A stretch of DNA of 64,000 nucleotides from Comamonadaceae bacterium (GCA_027484105.1 JAIXUG010000004.1:62001-126000); one strand, 5' to 3'; shown: positions 47,535-56,288, counted from the first letter of the stretch. Notes: generated by a model not told the origin, from the sequence alone. Translations and numbers: made by a program.

Positions 47535-47548
47535 CATTTTTTAAATTT

Positions 47549-48439
47549 ATGGAATTCCGTCATTTGCGCTATTTCCTGATGCTGGCCGAGGAGCTGCACT
47601 TTGGACGCGCCGCCCAGCGTCTGGCCATCTCCCAGCCACCGCTCAGCCTGAACATCCAGCAGCTCGAAGCCTCGGTGGGGGCCCAGCTGTTCACCCGCAA
47701 CAGCCGGGGCGTGCAGCTGACGGCTGCCGGTCAGGCCTTTGTGCCGGCTGCGCGGGCGTTGTTGGCGCAAGCCGGCGCGGCAGCGCGCGAGGCCCGAGAC
47801 GTGGCCGAGGGCCAATCGGGTCAGCTGCAAATTGGCTTTGCCGGAACCATGCTGTATTGCGGCTTGCCCCAGATCCTGAGCCGCTTTCAGGCCAGCCACC
47901 CGCGTTTGCGCCTGGTGCTGCGCGAGCTCAGTTCGTCCGAGCAGTTGTCGGAGTTGCTGCGCGACCGACTGGATGTGGGCTTTGTGCACACGCCTCGGGT
48001 GCCGCCGGGTTTTGAGCAAATTTTGGTGGCCAGTCAGCCGCTGGTGGCCTGTTTGCCTGCCCGCCACCCCTTGGCTGCAGAGGCCCTTGTCGGTTTGGAT
48101 GCGTTGGTCGGGCAAGATTTGGTGGTGGTGTCCCGTACCGTCTCGCCCGATTACAACGAACGCATTTTGCAGTTGTGCGAACAGTCGGGCTGGATGCCGC
48201 CTGTGGTGCATGAGCTGCGCCATTGGCTGAGTGTGGTGTCCTTGGTTTCGCAGGGCTTGGGCGTGGCCTTGGTGCCGCAGGCACTGGCGCAATCTGCCAT
48301 GGCGGGGGCGGTGTTTGTGCCGCTGCGCGAGGTGGATGTGCGTTACGACACCCGTTGCCTGTGGCGCAGCGACCGGGACCAAACAGCCCTCAGGGATTTT
48401 GTTCAAGCGGTCCAGGTCGATGCAGGGCGAGGCCGATAA
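47549..48439 (+). CDS. LysR-family regulator, probable regulator of gcdH
   Basis: A 296-residue LysR-type regulator: N-terminal helix-turn-helix (FLMLAEELHFGRAAQRLAIS, QPPLSLNIQQLEASVGAQLF) and a periplasmic-binding-protein-like effector domain (about 92-296, QLQIGFAGTMLYCGLPQIL). Divergent position and shared palindrome point to control of the glutaryl-CoA dehydrogenase gene in response to a glutarate-pathway metabolite (inference). No clear ribosome-binding site precedes ATG 47549; the leader is AT-rich. Confidence 0.88.
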   Translation: MEFRHLRYFLMLAEELHFGRAAQRLAISQPPLSLNIQQLEASVGAQLFTRNSRGVQLTAAGQAFVPAARALLAQAGAAAREARDVAEGQSGQLQIGFAGTMLYCGLPQILSRFQASHPRLRLVLRELSSSEQLSELLRDRLDVGFVHTPRVPPGFEQILVASQPLVACLPARHPLAAEALVGLDALVGQDLVVVSRTVSPDYNERILQLCEQSGWMPPVVHELRHWLSVVSLVSQGLGVALVPQALAQSAMAGAVFVPLREVDVRYDTRCLWRSDRDQTALRDFVQAVQVDAGRGR

Positions 48440-48490
48440 TCTGGCTTTGCCGCAAACCAGTGTGCGGCCATTTTTTGCAGAGGATGCGAC

Positions 48491-49024
48491 ATGACAGAAA
48501 CTTTGGTCTTGGGCGGGGGTTGCTTTTGGTGCACCGAAGCGGTTTTCGTCAAAGTGCGCGGCGTGACCGACGTCGAGTCCGGGTATTGCAATGGCCAGAC
48601 CCTCTCACCCACCTACGAACAGGTGTGCACCGGGCGCACCGGGCACAACGAAGTCGTCAAACTCGAGTACGACCCTCAGCAGATCACGGCCCGCGACTTG
48701 CTTGAAATTTTCTTTGTCATCCACGACCCGACCACGCTCAACCGCCAGGGCAACGATGTGGGCACGCAGTACCGCAGCGGCATTTACTTCACCACCCCCG
48801 AGCAGGCCGAGGAGGCGCGTGCGTTGATCGCCGAGTTACAAGCCGCCAAGGCCATGGGTCAGCCCATCGTGACCGAGGTCTTGCCTTTGGCCAACTACAG
48901 TGCCGCCGAGGACTACCACCAGGATTTTTTTGAGCGCAACCCCTACCAAGGCTATTGCATGGCCGTGGCCGCGCCCAAGGTCGCCAAGTTCAAGCAAACA
49001 TTCGCGCGTTGGGTGAAGCCTTGA
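48491..49024 (+). CDS. msrA: Peptide-methionine (S)-S-oxide reductase
   Basis: Reduces S-methionine sulfoxide in proteins. The 177 residues start with LVLGGGCFWCTEAVF, holding the nucleophilic Cys11, and contain GYCNGQTLSPTYEQVCTG, GHNEVVKLEYDP, DVGTQYRSGIYF and YHQDFFERNPYQGYC. The length is normal for the cytosolic single-domain type. It begins 51 bases after the lysR gene with no terminator between. Confidence 0.96.
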   Translation: MTETLVLGGGCFWCTEAVFVKVRGVTDVESGYCNGQTLSPTYEQVCTGRTGHNEVVKLEYDPQQITARDLLEIFFVIHDPTTLNRQGNDVGTQYRSGIYFTTPEQAEEARALIAELQAAKAMGQPIVTEVLPLANYSAAEDYHQDFFERNPYQGYCMAVAAPKVAKFKQTFARWVKP

Positions 49025-49085
49025 CGCTTGCCGCTTTGACCTCTTCCATGCACAGCGCATTCATCCAGAAACAGTGAGGAAACAG

Positions 49086-49325
49086 ATGCGTCAGATCGCT
49101 TTATTCATCATGGCCTTGACTTTGAGCGGCGCTGCATGGGCGCAGCACGATGCCAAACAAATCCAGGAAGACATTGCGCGTCACCGCGCCATGGCAGAGG
49201 CCCATGAAGCCGCAGCGCGATGCCTGGAGTCCGGCAAAAAACCAGCGCAGTGCACCAAGGAATTGCAAACCGCCTGCAGAGGCTTGGCGCTGGGCAAATA
49301 CTGCGGCATGAAGCACGTGCATTGA
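49086..49325 (+). CDS. Small exported cysteine-containing protein of unknown function
   Basis: A 79-residue protein that I do not recognise. A signal peptide (MRQIALFIMALTLSGAAWAQ) is followed by a helical, charged segment (AKQIQEDIARHRAMAEAHEA) and four cysteines in the remaining half (C-x11-C-x7-C-x8-C, approximate), ending in a His-rich CGMKHVH. Such a pattern suggests a small periplasmic protein with two disulfides or a bound metal. GTG 49074 is in frame but ATG 49086 has GAGGAAACAG upstream. It follows msrA by 61 bases. Confidence 0.65.
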   Translation: MRQIALFIMALTLSGAAWAQHDAKQIQEDIARHRAMAEAHEAAARCLESGKKPAQCTKELQTACRGLALGKYCGMKHVH

Positions 49326-49356
49326 AGGGCAAGAGCCCTGCGCGACGACCGGTCGC

Positions 49357-49989
49357 TCAAGGCGCCAAGCGTTCGCGCAGCCAGCCCGAGGCGGCAGGGG
49401 TGTAACGCAAACGGTCGTGCAGACGGCTTTTGCGGCCTTGCCAGAACTGCCACTGGTCCGGCACCAGGCGGTAGCCGCCCCAATGCGGCGGGCGTGGGGG
49501 GCTGAGCATGAATTGCGCCGCGTATTTGGCGGCATTGGTCACCAGCACGGTGCGGCCTTCGATCACCTGGCTCTGCGGCGAAGCCCAGGCGCCAATGCGT
49601 GAGTCCAGTGGGCGGCTGTGGAAGTAGGCGTCGCTTTCTTCGGCGCTGACCTTTTCGACCCGACCTTCAATGCGCACCACGCGTTCCAGCTCAACCCAAT
49701 GAAACTGCAGGGCGGCAAAGGGGTTGCCCGCCAATTCCTGGCCTTTTTGGCTGTCGTAGTTGGTGTACCAGACGATGCCGCGCTCATCCAGGCCTTTGAT
49801 CAGCACCACCCTTGTGCTGGGGCGCAGGTTGCTGGCCACGGTGGCCAGTGTCATGGCATTGGGTTCGGGCACTTCGGCGGCGATGGCTTCTTGGAGCCAT
49901 TGCTCAAATTGCCGGAGTGGGTCAGGGTGAGAAGCGGTTTCGTTGAGCTCGGCTTTTTCGTAGCTCTTGCGCAGGTCGGCGATGTTCAT
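49357..49989 (-). CDS. pdxH: Pyridoxamine/pyridoxine 5'-phosphate oxidase
   Basis: FMN enzyme making pyridoxal 5'-phosphate. The 210-residue product has the N-terminal [46 protein letters not shown] [17 protein letters not shown] and the C-terminal signature [17 protein letters not shown] with RLHDRLRY. It is transcribed alone and converges on the small exported protein gene. Confidence 0.96.
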   Translation of the reverse strand: MNIADLRKSYEKAELNETASHPDPLRQFEQWLQEAIAAEVPEPNAMTLATVASNLRPSTRVVLIKGLDERGIVWYTNYDSQKGQELAGNPFAALQFHWVELERVVRIEGRVEKVSAEESDAYFHSRPLDSRIGAWASPQSQVIEGRTVLVTNAAKYAAQFMLSPPRPPHWGGYRLVPDQWQFWQGRKSRLHDRLRYTPAASGWLRERLAP

Positions 49990-50088
49990 GGCCGCAAGTA
50001 TAGGCAGGTGCCCTGTGTGCTGGCCCTTCAGGAAGGTTTGTACTTGGGGCAGGTGAGGACTTGATGACCCGGCAAGCGGGGTGGCTTC

Positions 50089-50706
50089 TCAGTCCGCATG
50101 GCGCAACACCTCGGCCAAAGCCCGGTCTTCGATGCCGTGTGCCCTCAGGCTGTTGTAGGTTTGCCGAGCGTAGTCGAGTGTGGTGCCAAAGCGCCCCCGC
50201 GCATGCTTGAAGATTTGCCGGTAAGTTTCGGGTGAGAGCTGACCGGTGAAGCTGGGGCTGCTGCTGGGCAAGGTGAAGGCCAGGGCCTTGACGGGGCCTT
50301 TGGACGTGGCGCAGGTCAGCCAGCTGGGGGTGTACACGTGCATCGGCATTTCGCGCGCCCACAAACGGGTCAGCACTTCGTCCGTGTGTTCGGCCGCGAT
50401 GCGGTAAACCACCCCACGGCAGCTGCCACCGCGCACCAGGGCGAAAACCAGACCGGGGCATTCCGGGCTGCCCCGGTTCAGGCGGCTCCACATCTTCAGG
50501 GCCCGGTGCCACCCCCAGACCTGGCTGAGGTGCTGCTCTTGCGCTTCAAATTCTGGGCGCCACAACAAAGAGGCATAGCCAAACACCCACAAATCTTGAC
50601 CTGCTGCGCATTGCGCTCTGAAACGGTCAAGCAATCCGGGCTGGAAGACGGGTGGTTGTTCAGCTGCTGGCGCATCCGTGGCATCAGCAGGGCTCTGGTC
50701 GGTCAT
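50089..50706 (-). CDS. ChaC-type gamma-glutamylcyclotransferase
   Basis: Cytosolic enzyme of the ChaC family, which splits glutathione into 5-oxoproline and Cys-Gly. The 205 residues have the substrate-loop motif WVFGYASLLWRPEF, HRALKMWSRLNRGSPE, a GSCRGVVYRI strand and the conserved catalytic-glutamate region LWAREMPMHVYTPSW. Length and motifs suit ChaC rather than the shorter GGCT. Start ATG 50706. The product, 5-oxoproline, is the substrate of the oxoprolinase at 1.4-5.1 kb. Confidence 0.88.
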   Translation of the reverse strand: MTDQSPADATDAPAAEQPPVFQPGLLDRFRAQCAAGQDLWVFGYASLLWRPEFEAQEQHLSQVWGWHRALKMWSRLNRGSPECPGLVFALVRGGSCRGVVYRIAAEHTDEVLTRLWAREMPMHVYTPSWLTCATSKGPVKALAFTLPSSSPSFTGQLSPETYRQIFKHARGRFGTTLDYARQTYNSLRAHGIEDRALAEVLRHAD

Positions 50707-50757
50707 CTGCAAGCATGTCCCTTTACAATCAGGCCACCATTTTCGGAGAAAACAAAC

Positions 50758-51003
50758 ATGTCAAACACTCAAGATGAGAATCAACCCGTGGTCTTGGCCA
50801 TTTTGGTCGGCGTGATCGTGCTGGTCATTGGACTGGCCGTGGGGATTGGCATCGCCAAAAGCAAAAAAGCAGCGCCCGCTGCCCCCGCCGCCGTGACAGC
50901 ACCTGCAGCACCCGCTCCAGCAGCGGCGGCAGATGCGGCAGCGGCTGCACCTGCTGCGGCGGATGCACCTGCCGCCAACACGGCAGCCCCAGCGGCCAAG
51001 TGA
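50758..51003 (+). CDS. Small single-pass membrane protein with Ala/Pro-rich tail
   Basis: An 81-residue protein without a family I can name. Residues 1-10 are polar, residues 11-31 form one transmembrane helix (VVLAILVGVIVLVIGLAVGI) ending in KSKK, and the remaining 45 residues are almost only Ala and Pro. The positive stop after the helix puts the tail in the cytoplasm if the N-terminus is outside, or the reverse if it acts as a signal anchor. The GGAGAAAAC ribosome-binding site and a terminator show that it is an independent unit; the codon use matches real genes. Confidence 0.65.
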   Translation: MSNTQDENQPVVLAILVGVIVLVIGLAVGIGIAKSKKAAPAAPAAVTAPAAPAPAAAADAAAAAPAAADAPAANTAAPAAK

Positions 51004-51024
51004 AGCACTTTGCGCCTTGGGATG

Positions 51025-51047
51025 AACCCGCCTCGGCGGGTTTTTTT
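51025..51047 (+). terminator. Rho-independent terminator after the small membrane protein gene
   Basis: CCCGC/GCGGG stem, extended by AA/TT pairs, with a four-base loop and seven Ts, 22 bases beyond the stop codon. Confidence 0.85.
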
Positions 51048-51131
51048 ACGCCCTCAACGCCCCAAAGTGCTTGTACCCCTTTGGTAAATGGCCATTGCCC
51101 CTCAAAGCTGGAACACGGTTACCATCGCACA

Positions 51132-51146
51132 TGTAATTTAGTTACG
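51132..51146. promoter_or_regulatory. HexR-like operator upstream of edd
   Basis: TGTAATTTAGTTACG closely resembles the palindromic HexR box (TGTAATTAAATTACA type) that controls edd-eda in many proteobacteria. Arms GTAA and TTAC are exact. It ends 22 bases before the edd start. No hexR gene lies in the window. Confidence 0.55.
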
Positions 51147-51168
51147 ATGCACCGCCTGGAGGCCAGAC

Positions 51169-53010
51169 ATGACACTTCACCCCACCGTGGCCGCGGTCAC
51201 GGCCCGCATCACCGAGCGCAGTCGCCCGACACGTCAGGTCTATTTGCAACAGCTCGACGCTGCGGCCAACCAAGACCCCGGCGCACAACGCATGGGTTGC
51301 GCCAATGTGGCCCACGCCTTTGCGGCCATGCCCAAGGGCGACAAAGACCGGGCCACCGCTCTCGACAAAATCCAAGTGGTGGCACCGCGCGCACCCAACA
51401 TCGGCATCGTCAATGCGTACAACGACCTGCTCTCGGCCCACGCCCCGCTGCAGCATTACCCGGACCTGATCAAGGAGGAGGCCCGCAAGCTGGGTGCCAC
51501 GGCCCAGGTGGCCGGGGGCGTGCCCGCCATGTGCGATGGCGTCACGCAAGGCATGCCCGGCATGGAGCTGAGCTTGTTCAGCCGCGACGTGATCGCCATG
51601 GCCACGGCCGTCTCGCTGAGCCACGATGTGTTTGACGCTGCGCTGATGTTGGGCGTGTGCGACAAGATCGTGCCGGGCTTGTTGATCGGCGCCTTGCACT
51701 TTGGCCATTTGCCCACGGTGTTTGTGCCCGCAGGCCCGATGACCAGCGGCTTGTCCAACAGCGAAAAATCCAAGGTGCGCGAGAAAGCGGCCCAAGGCTT
51801 GGTGGGGCGCGCTGAATTGCTCGAAGCCGAATCGGCCGCGTACCACGGTCAAGGCACTTGCACTTTTTACGGCACCGCCAACAGCAACCAGATGCTGCTC
51901 GAAGCCATGGGCCTGCACGTGCCAGGCACGGCCTTCATCAACCCGGGCGAGGGCGTACGCACCGAGCTGACCCGCGAAGCGGTCCGTACGGTGCTGGCAC
52001 TGGTCAAGGGGCAACACTTCACCCCGATAGGCCGGCTCGTGGACGAGCGCAGCATCGTCAATGCCCTGGTGGCCTTGCTGGCGACCGGTGGTTCGACCAA
52101 CCACCTGATCCATTGGGTCGCCGTGGCCCGTGCCGCAGGCATCGTGATCGATTGGGATGACTTCTCGGCCCTGTCGGACGTGGTGCCGCTGCTCAGCCGC
52201 GTGTACCCCAATGGCAGCGCCGACGTGAACCAGTTTCAGGCCGCAGGAGGTCCGGGTTATGTCATCCGCGAGTTGCTGGATGCCGGGCTGATGCACGCCG
52301 ATGTGCTCACGGTGCGCCCCGGTGGTCTGCGTGAATTCACCCGCGTGCCTTCGCTGCAAAACAGTCAACTGGTTTGGACCGACACCGGGGCCAGCCAGGA
52401 CGACACCGTGGTGCGGCCTGCGTCCAGCCCCTTCAGTGCAACGGGTGGCCTGAAACTGCTGCAAGGGCCATTGGGCCGCAGCGTGATCAAGATCTCTGCG
52501 GTGCCCGAGGCCTTGCATGTGATTGAAGCGCCAGCGCGTGTGTTCAATTCGCAAGACGAGTTGCAAGCCGCATTCAAGGCGGGAGAACTGCACCGCGATG
52601 TCGTTTGCGTGGTGCGCTGGCAAGGCCCGCAAGCCAACGGCATGCCCGAGTTGCACAAACTCACCCCGCCGCTGGCGGTGCTGCAGGGCCAGGGCTTCAA
52701 GGTGGCGCTGGTCACCGACGGCCGCATGAGCGGGGCCTCGGGCAAAGTGCCTGCCGCCATCCATGTTTCGCCCGAAGCCGCAGCCGGTGGCCCGCTGGCC
52801 AAGGTGCAAGACGGCGATGTGATCCGCCTCGACGGTGTGGCGGGCACCTTGCAGGTGCTGGTGAGCGAGGCCGAATGGGCCGCCCGCCCGCTGGCCGAAA
52901 TGCCCACCGATCTGCGCGCTGCCAACAGCGTGGGCATGGGCCGAGAACTGTTTGCCAACATGCGCCGCCACGCCCTGAAAGCCGAAGAAGGAGCCTGCAC
53001 ATGGCTGTGA
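51169..53010 (+). CDS. edd: Phosphogluconate dehydratase (Entner-Doudoroff)
   Basis: Iron-sulfur dehydratase turning 6-phosphogluconate into KDPG. The 613 residues are the usual length. Landmarks are [77 protein letters not shown] with the cluster cysteines, and C-terminal [18 protein letters not shown]. The Edd subgroup rather than IlvD is indicated by the CDG and CDKIVPG motifs and by eda directly downstream, whose start overlaps by ten bases. Confidence 0.95.
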   Translation: MTLHPTVAAVTARITERSRPTRQVYLQQLDAAANQDPGAQRMGCANVAHAFAAMPKGDKDRATALDKIQVVAPRAPNIGIVNAYNDLLSAHAPLQHYPDLIKEEARKLGATAQVAGGVPAMCDGVTQGMPGMELSLFSRDVIAMATAVSLSHDVFDAALMLGVCDKIVPGLLIGALHFGHLPTVFVPAGPMTSGLSNSEKSKVREKAAQGLVGRAELLEAESAAYHGQGTCTFYGTANSNQMLLEAMGLHVPGTAFINPGEGVRTELTREAVRTVLALVKGQHFTPIGRLVDERSIVNALVALLATGGSTNHLIHWVAVARAAGIVIDWDDFSALSDVVPLLSRVYPNGSADVNQFQAAGGPGYVIRELLDAGLMHADVLTVRPGGLREFTRVPSLQNSQLVWTDTGASQDDTVVRPASSPFSATGGLKLLQGPLGRSVIKISAVPEALHVIEAPARVFNSQDELQAAFKAGELHRDVVCVVRWQGPQANGMPELHKLTPPLAVLQGQGFKVALVTDGRMSGASGKVPAAIHVSPEAAAGGPLAKVQDGDVIRLDGVAGTLQVLVSEAEWAARPLAEMPTDLRAANSVGMGRELFANMRRHALKAEEGACTWL

Positions 53011-53648
53011 ATCTGAGTGTCAATTTGACCGCCCTGCAAGTCATGCAAGACGCCCCGGTGATCCCGGTGATCGTGCTCCATGATGTGGCCCATGCCGTGC
53101 CGATGGCGCGTGCGCTGGTGGCGGGCGGCATCCGCATGCTCGAAGTCACGCTGCGCACCCCACAGGCACTGGCCTGCATGGAAGCCATTGCCAACGAAGT
53201 CCAAGGTGCGGTGGTGGGGGCAGGCACGGTGCGCAGCGCCGCCGATGCGGCCGCAGCGGCCAAAGCCGGTGTCCGTTTTGCCGTCAGCCCCGGTTACACC
53301 CGGGCGGTGGGGCAGGCCTGCCGTGACCACGGTTTGTCGCTCTTGCCCGGCGTGGCCACCGGCAGCGAAATCATGATGGCCCAAGAAGACGGTTACACCG
53401 AACTCAAGTTTTTCCCCGCCATGCAGGCCGGCGGCCCCGCCATGCTCAAGGCCTGGAGCGGTCCGTTCTTTGATGTGAAGTTTTGCCCCACGGGCGGCGT
53501 CACACCCGGCAATGCCGCAGAGTTTTTGAGCCTGCCCAATGTGGCCTGTGTAGGTGGCTCATGGCTCGTGCCCGCCGACGCGTTGGCGCAGGGCGATTGG
53601 GCGCGCATCGAAGCGCTGGCGCGCGAGGCTAGTCGTCTGAGGGCTTGA
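53001..53648 (+). CDS. eda: KDPG aldolase
   Basis: Class I aldolase splitting 2-keto-3-deoxy-6-phosphogluconate into pyruvate and glyceraldehyde 3-phosphate. The 215-residue TIM barrel has the catalytic Glu48 (MLEVTLRT), [21 protein letters not shown] and Schiff-base Lys136 (ELKFFPA). It is coupled to edd. The last seven codons are also read in antisense as the end of the neighbouring orphan gene. Confidence 0.95.
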   Translation: MAVNLSVNLTALQVMQDAPVIPVIVLHDVAHAVPMARALVAGGIRMLEVTLRTPQALACMEAIANEVQGAVVGAGTVRSAADAAAAAKAGVRFAVSPGYTRAVGQACRDHGLSLLPGVATGSEIMMAQEDGYTELKFFPAMQAGGPAMLKAWSGPFFDVKFCPTGGVTPGNAAEFLSLPNVACVGGSWLVPADALAQGDWARIEALAREASRLRA

Positions 53649-53922
53649 GGCCAAAAATGTCTTGTGGCTCTTCGATCGATTCAACTATCTTTATTCCGTT
53701 TTTACAAAATGTAGTGAACAGAATATCCCAGGAAACTGAATCGTTAAGAGACCAATTCACATCTACGTAAACACGATTTCGTCTTTGAACTATAGAACCG
53801 TATGCTCTGCTTGCATGCATAGCAGACCATTCAGCCAATGAAATAGCTACATCCGTAGAAATACAATTCTGACTGAATGCACCACCAGGCAAGGTCAGAT
53901 CTCGTTCAAGGTAAATTTTCAT
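53629..53922 (-). CDS. Orphan gene in AT-rich island, function unknown
   Basis: A 97-residue soluble protein that I do not recognise. GC content and codon use are far below the surroundings (about 35 per cent GC in places). It has mixed alpha/beta character (KIYLERDLTLPGG, ISLAEWSAMHASRAYGSIV, VYVDVNWSLND). Its last six or so residues and stop codon are antisense to the end of eda, so the C-terminus seems to have been made at the insertion junction or truncated. It lies 27 bases after another orphan gene. Immunity-like or toxin-neutralising roles are possible but not shown. Confidence 0.5.
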   Translation of the reverse strand: MKIYLERDLTLPGGAFSQNCISTDVAISLAEWSAMHASRAYGSIVQRRNRVYVDVNWSLNDSVSWDILFTTFCKNGIKIVESIEEPQDIFGLKPSDD

Positions 53923-53949
53923 TCAATACTCAGCATTAACCGCTCCAAG

Positions 53950-54255
53950 TCAGTGCTTAGGCTTCTTGTAAAAAGAGATTGCCCCGTTGTAGGCAAAAAA
54001 TCCATAAAGAAAAAGTGCAGGAGGATCGAGCGGTCCAAACCAATCTACACGGATGCCTAGAGCACGATCATCAAGCATCCATGAAGCACCGTAGTACCTC
54101 ACTATGGCGAACACAGAAAACAAAGAAATTGCGAGAAGCAGGCTGAAACCTAATGCGTAAATTTTTCGAGGTTTTTTTGCCTCAAAATAATTCGCAAAAA
54201 CCTTTCCCAAATGCCATGCTACTGGCACTAGCAATAACTCAATTAAGGCGAACAT
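53950..54255 (-). CDS. Orphan small membrane protein in AT-rich island
   Basis: A 101-residue protein with three predicted membrane helices: FALIELLLVPVAWHLG near the start, IYALGFSLLLAISLFSVFAI in the middle, and ALFLYGFFAYNGAISFY near the end. It has no family I can name. A TTG at 54282 would add nine residues. Base composition is AT-rich like its partner at 53629, and the 27-base gap suggests co-transcription. Both probably arrived together. Confidence 0.5.
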   Translation of the reverse strand: MFALIELLLVPVAWHLGKVFANYFEAKKPRKIYALGFSLLLAISLFSVFAIVRYYGASWMLDDRALGIRVDWFGPLDPPALFLYGFFAYNGAISFYKKPKH

Positions 54256-54499
54256 TTGTAACCTAATAAATTTAAATTTCAATAAAATTTTAACTTAAAA
54301 AATTAGAAATTTTCCGGAGTGTTACTTGCGAAATTGTCTTCTGTCGAGGGCTGGTTACATAGTTCCAGTCCTGAAAGCTAGGCTACTGTCTTGTTGAGTA
54401 TCTAGAAGTAATGCCGACCCCCTTGTCGCGAATTTAAGTCCTGCCGTTGCAAGCACTCGGCCTAAGGGGCAGTCTCCTACAACAGTCAATCTGCAGGAT
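54256..54499. other. Gene-free part of the AT-rich island
   Basis: A 244-base stretch without a supported gene. The part nearest the orphan genes (54260-54310) is extremely AT-rich and could hold their promoter. The rest (54310-54499) has intermediate composition with no repeat, inverted terminal repeat, tRNA remnant or recombination site that I could recognise. Confidence 0.6.
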
Positions 54500-54910
54500 T
54501 CAGCGCAAACCCTGACCCGCAGCGTATTCGGCCCGCTGGATCAGCTCGACCTTGTAGCCATCGGGGTCGGTCACGAATGCGATCACGGTGGTGCCGCCTT
54601 TGACCGGGCCGGCTTCTCGCGTGACGTTGCCGCCATGGGCGCGGATTTTTTCGCAGGCCGCATAGGCATCGGGCACGCCCAGGGCGATGTGGCCGTAGGC
54701 CGTGCCCATCTCGTAGTTTTCAACGCCCCAGTTGTAGGTCAACTCCAATTCAGCGTGGTCGGGGTTGTTGCCGTAGCCCACAAAAGCGAGCGAGTATTTG
54801 TACTCGGGGTTTTCCGAGGTGCGCAGCAGTTTCATGCCCAGCACCTGGGTATAGAAGTCAATCGAGCGCTGCAGGTTGCCCACGCGCAGCATGGTGTGAA
54901 GAAGTCTCAT
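54500..54910 (-). CDS. gloA: Lactoylglutathione lyase (glyoxalase I)
   Basis: Metal enzyme converting the methylglyoxal-glutathione hemithioacetal to S-lactoylglutathione. The 136-residue chain has [20 protein letters not shown] with the first metal His, [20 protein letters not shown] with the Glu/His ligands, and [15 protein letters not shown] with the last Glu. The length is that of the bacterial enzyme. The start overlaps the thioesterase stop (ATGA). Confidence 0.95.
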   Translation of the reverse strand: MRLLHTMLRVGNLQRSIDFYTQVLGMKLLRTSENPEYKYSLAFVGYGNNPDHAELELTYNWGVENYEMGTAYGHIALGVPDAYAACEKIRAHGGNVTREAGPVKGGTTVIAFVTDPDGYKVELIQRAEYAAGQGLR

Positions 54911-55479
54911 GGTTTGTTTCCTGTGGGTGAAGGCATTTCAAAAACAAGGCAGGCCGTGCTGGCATGGGCGTAAAGCGTGCCGTCGGGCCCGACCAACTGA
55001 GCCTCTGCGGTGGCCAGCTGTCGGCCGCAGTGCAGCACCTTGGCCACGGCCCGTACACGCTGCACTTTGGGGGTGATGGCCTTGACCAGTTTCACGCTCA
55101 AATCGGCCGTGGTGTAGCCGCGCCCTGGCGGCATCAGGGTGTGCACGGCGCATCCCAGGGCCGAGTCGAGCACGCTGGCAAACCAGCCACCGTGCACCGT
55201 GCCCAGCGGGTTCAGATGCTGCTCACCGGGTGTGCCCTGAAAAATGGCCAGCCCAGGCCCGACCTCGATCATCATGAAGTCCAGCGTCTTGGCCATGTGC
55301 GCGTGAGGCAGCTCGCCTGCCAGCAGGCCTTGCATGACCTCCAAGCCGGTTTTGCCCGCGACCTGCTCGGGGCGGGCCACACCGGGGCCGACCCCGGCAT
55401 CCATGCGCATGCGCACGGCCTTTTCCTGGGCCAGCCAGGCTTCCAGGGTGCGGTGGTGGGTGTCGCTTGTGCTGCTCAT
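54907..55479 (-). CDS. PaaI-type hotdog-fold thioesterase
   Basis: A 190-residue acyl-CoA thioesterase-like protein. The hotdog domain (about 65-185) contains [21 protein letters not shown], the active-site stretch of the PaaI group, then [17 protein letters not shown]. The N-terminal 60 residues are an additional helical segment. The acyl substrate is unknown. It is coupled to gloA downstream and lies 14 bases after the SDR gene. Confidence 0.85.
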   Translation of the reverse strand: MSSTSDTHHRTLEAWLAQEKAVRMRMDAGVGPGVARPEQVAGKTGLEVMQGLLAGELPHAHMAKTLDFMMIEVGPGLAIFQGTPGEQHLNPLGTVHGGWFASVLDSALGCAVHTLMPPGRGYTTADLSVKLVKAITPKVQRVRAVAKVLHCGRQLATAEAQLVGPDGTLYAHASTACLVFEMPSPTGNKP

Positions 55480-55493
55480 CGCATCGGTTTCTT

Positions 55494-56288
55494 TCAGACG
55501 GGCACGGTGTAGTTGAGCGCCATGCGCCCACCGTCGACGGTGACGATTTCACCGGTGATGTAGCTGGCCGCATCGCTGGCCAAAAAGGCCACCACCTTGG
55601 CCACTTCGTCGGGCTCGCCCAAGCGTTTCATGGGCGTGCGCATCATGATTTTTTTCTCGGCCGCTTCGCTGGTCAGCACGGCTTGGCGGGCCAGCTCGGT
55701 GGCAATGGTGCCGGGGGCCACCGCATTGACGCGGATGCCAAAGTCGGCCAGCGCCAGCGACATGGCGCGGGTGAGCTGGTTGATGCCGCCTTTGCTCACG
55801 TTGTAGCTGGCGATGTTGGGGATGGCCAGCACCGCGTTCACCGAGCTCATGTTGACAATCGACCCGCCCCCGGTGCTTTTCATGGCGCGGGCTGCGGCCT
55901 GGCCCATCAAGAAAGAGCCCTTGATGTTGACGTTGATCACGGCATCAAAGTCTTCTTCGGTCACGTCCAGAAAGTCAGCCGCCCGGAAGATGCCCGCGTT
56001 GTTGACCAGCACGTCGATGCGGCCAAAGGCCTGCAGCACATGGTCGATCAGGGCGTCCACATCGGCCTTGCGCGACACGTCGCAGGCCATGAAGCCGGCG
56101 CTGTGGCCGGCGTTGCGCAATTCGGCCGCCACGGCGGCGCCGCGCTCGCTGTTCACGTCAGACAAGATGACATGGGCGCCTTCAGCCGCAAAGCGGCGCG
56201 CGCAGGCTTCGCCAATGCCGTTGGCTGCACCGGTGACGATGACGACACGGCCTTGCAGACCGAAAGAAAGCACAGGGTTGAGGGTCAT
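55494..56288 (-). CDS. SDR-family NAD(P)-dependent oxidoreductase (possible sugar 1-dehydrogenase)
   Basis: A 264-residue classical short-chain dehydrogenase. The coenzyme motif is VTGAANGIGEACARRF (20-26 core), then NNAGI, Ser148/149 in IVNMSSV, and the catalytic Tyr162 and Lys166 in ASYNVSKGG. An acidic residue after strand two (SDVNS) favours NAD. In this neighbourhood of galactonate-type genes an aldose 1-dehydrogenase role is reasonable but not shown. ATG 56288 is chosen; the upstream frame has no ribosome-binding site. Confidence 0.82.
   Translation of the reverse strand: MTLNPVLSFGLQGRVVIVTGAANGIGEACARRFAAEGAHVILSDVNSERGAAVAAELRNAGHSAGFMACDVSRKADVDALIDHVLQAFGRIDVLVNNAGIFRAADFLDVTEEDFDAVINVNIKGSFLMGQAAARAMKSTGGGSIVNMSSVNAVLAIPNIASYNVSKGGINQLTRAMSLALADFGIRVNAVAPGTIATELARQAVLTSEAAEKKIMMRTPMKRLGEPDEVAKVVAFLASDAASYITGEIVTVDGGRMALNYTVPV

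Noticed and set aside
51142..52971. 609-codon frame antisense to edd
   Set aside because: Complete overlap with a well-supported enzyme; composition is that of a shadow frame.
54310..54499. Integron attC-like or insertion-sequence remnant in the AT-rich island
   Set aside because: Short partial similarities such as CCTAAGGGG were considered, but no paired core sites, inverted repeats or transposase fragments could be found.
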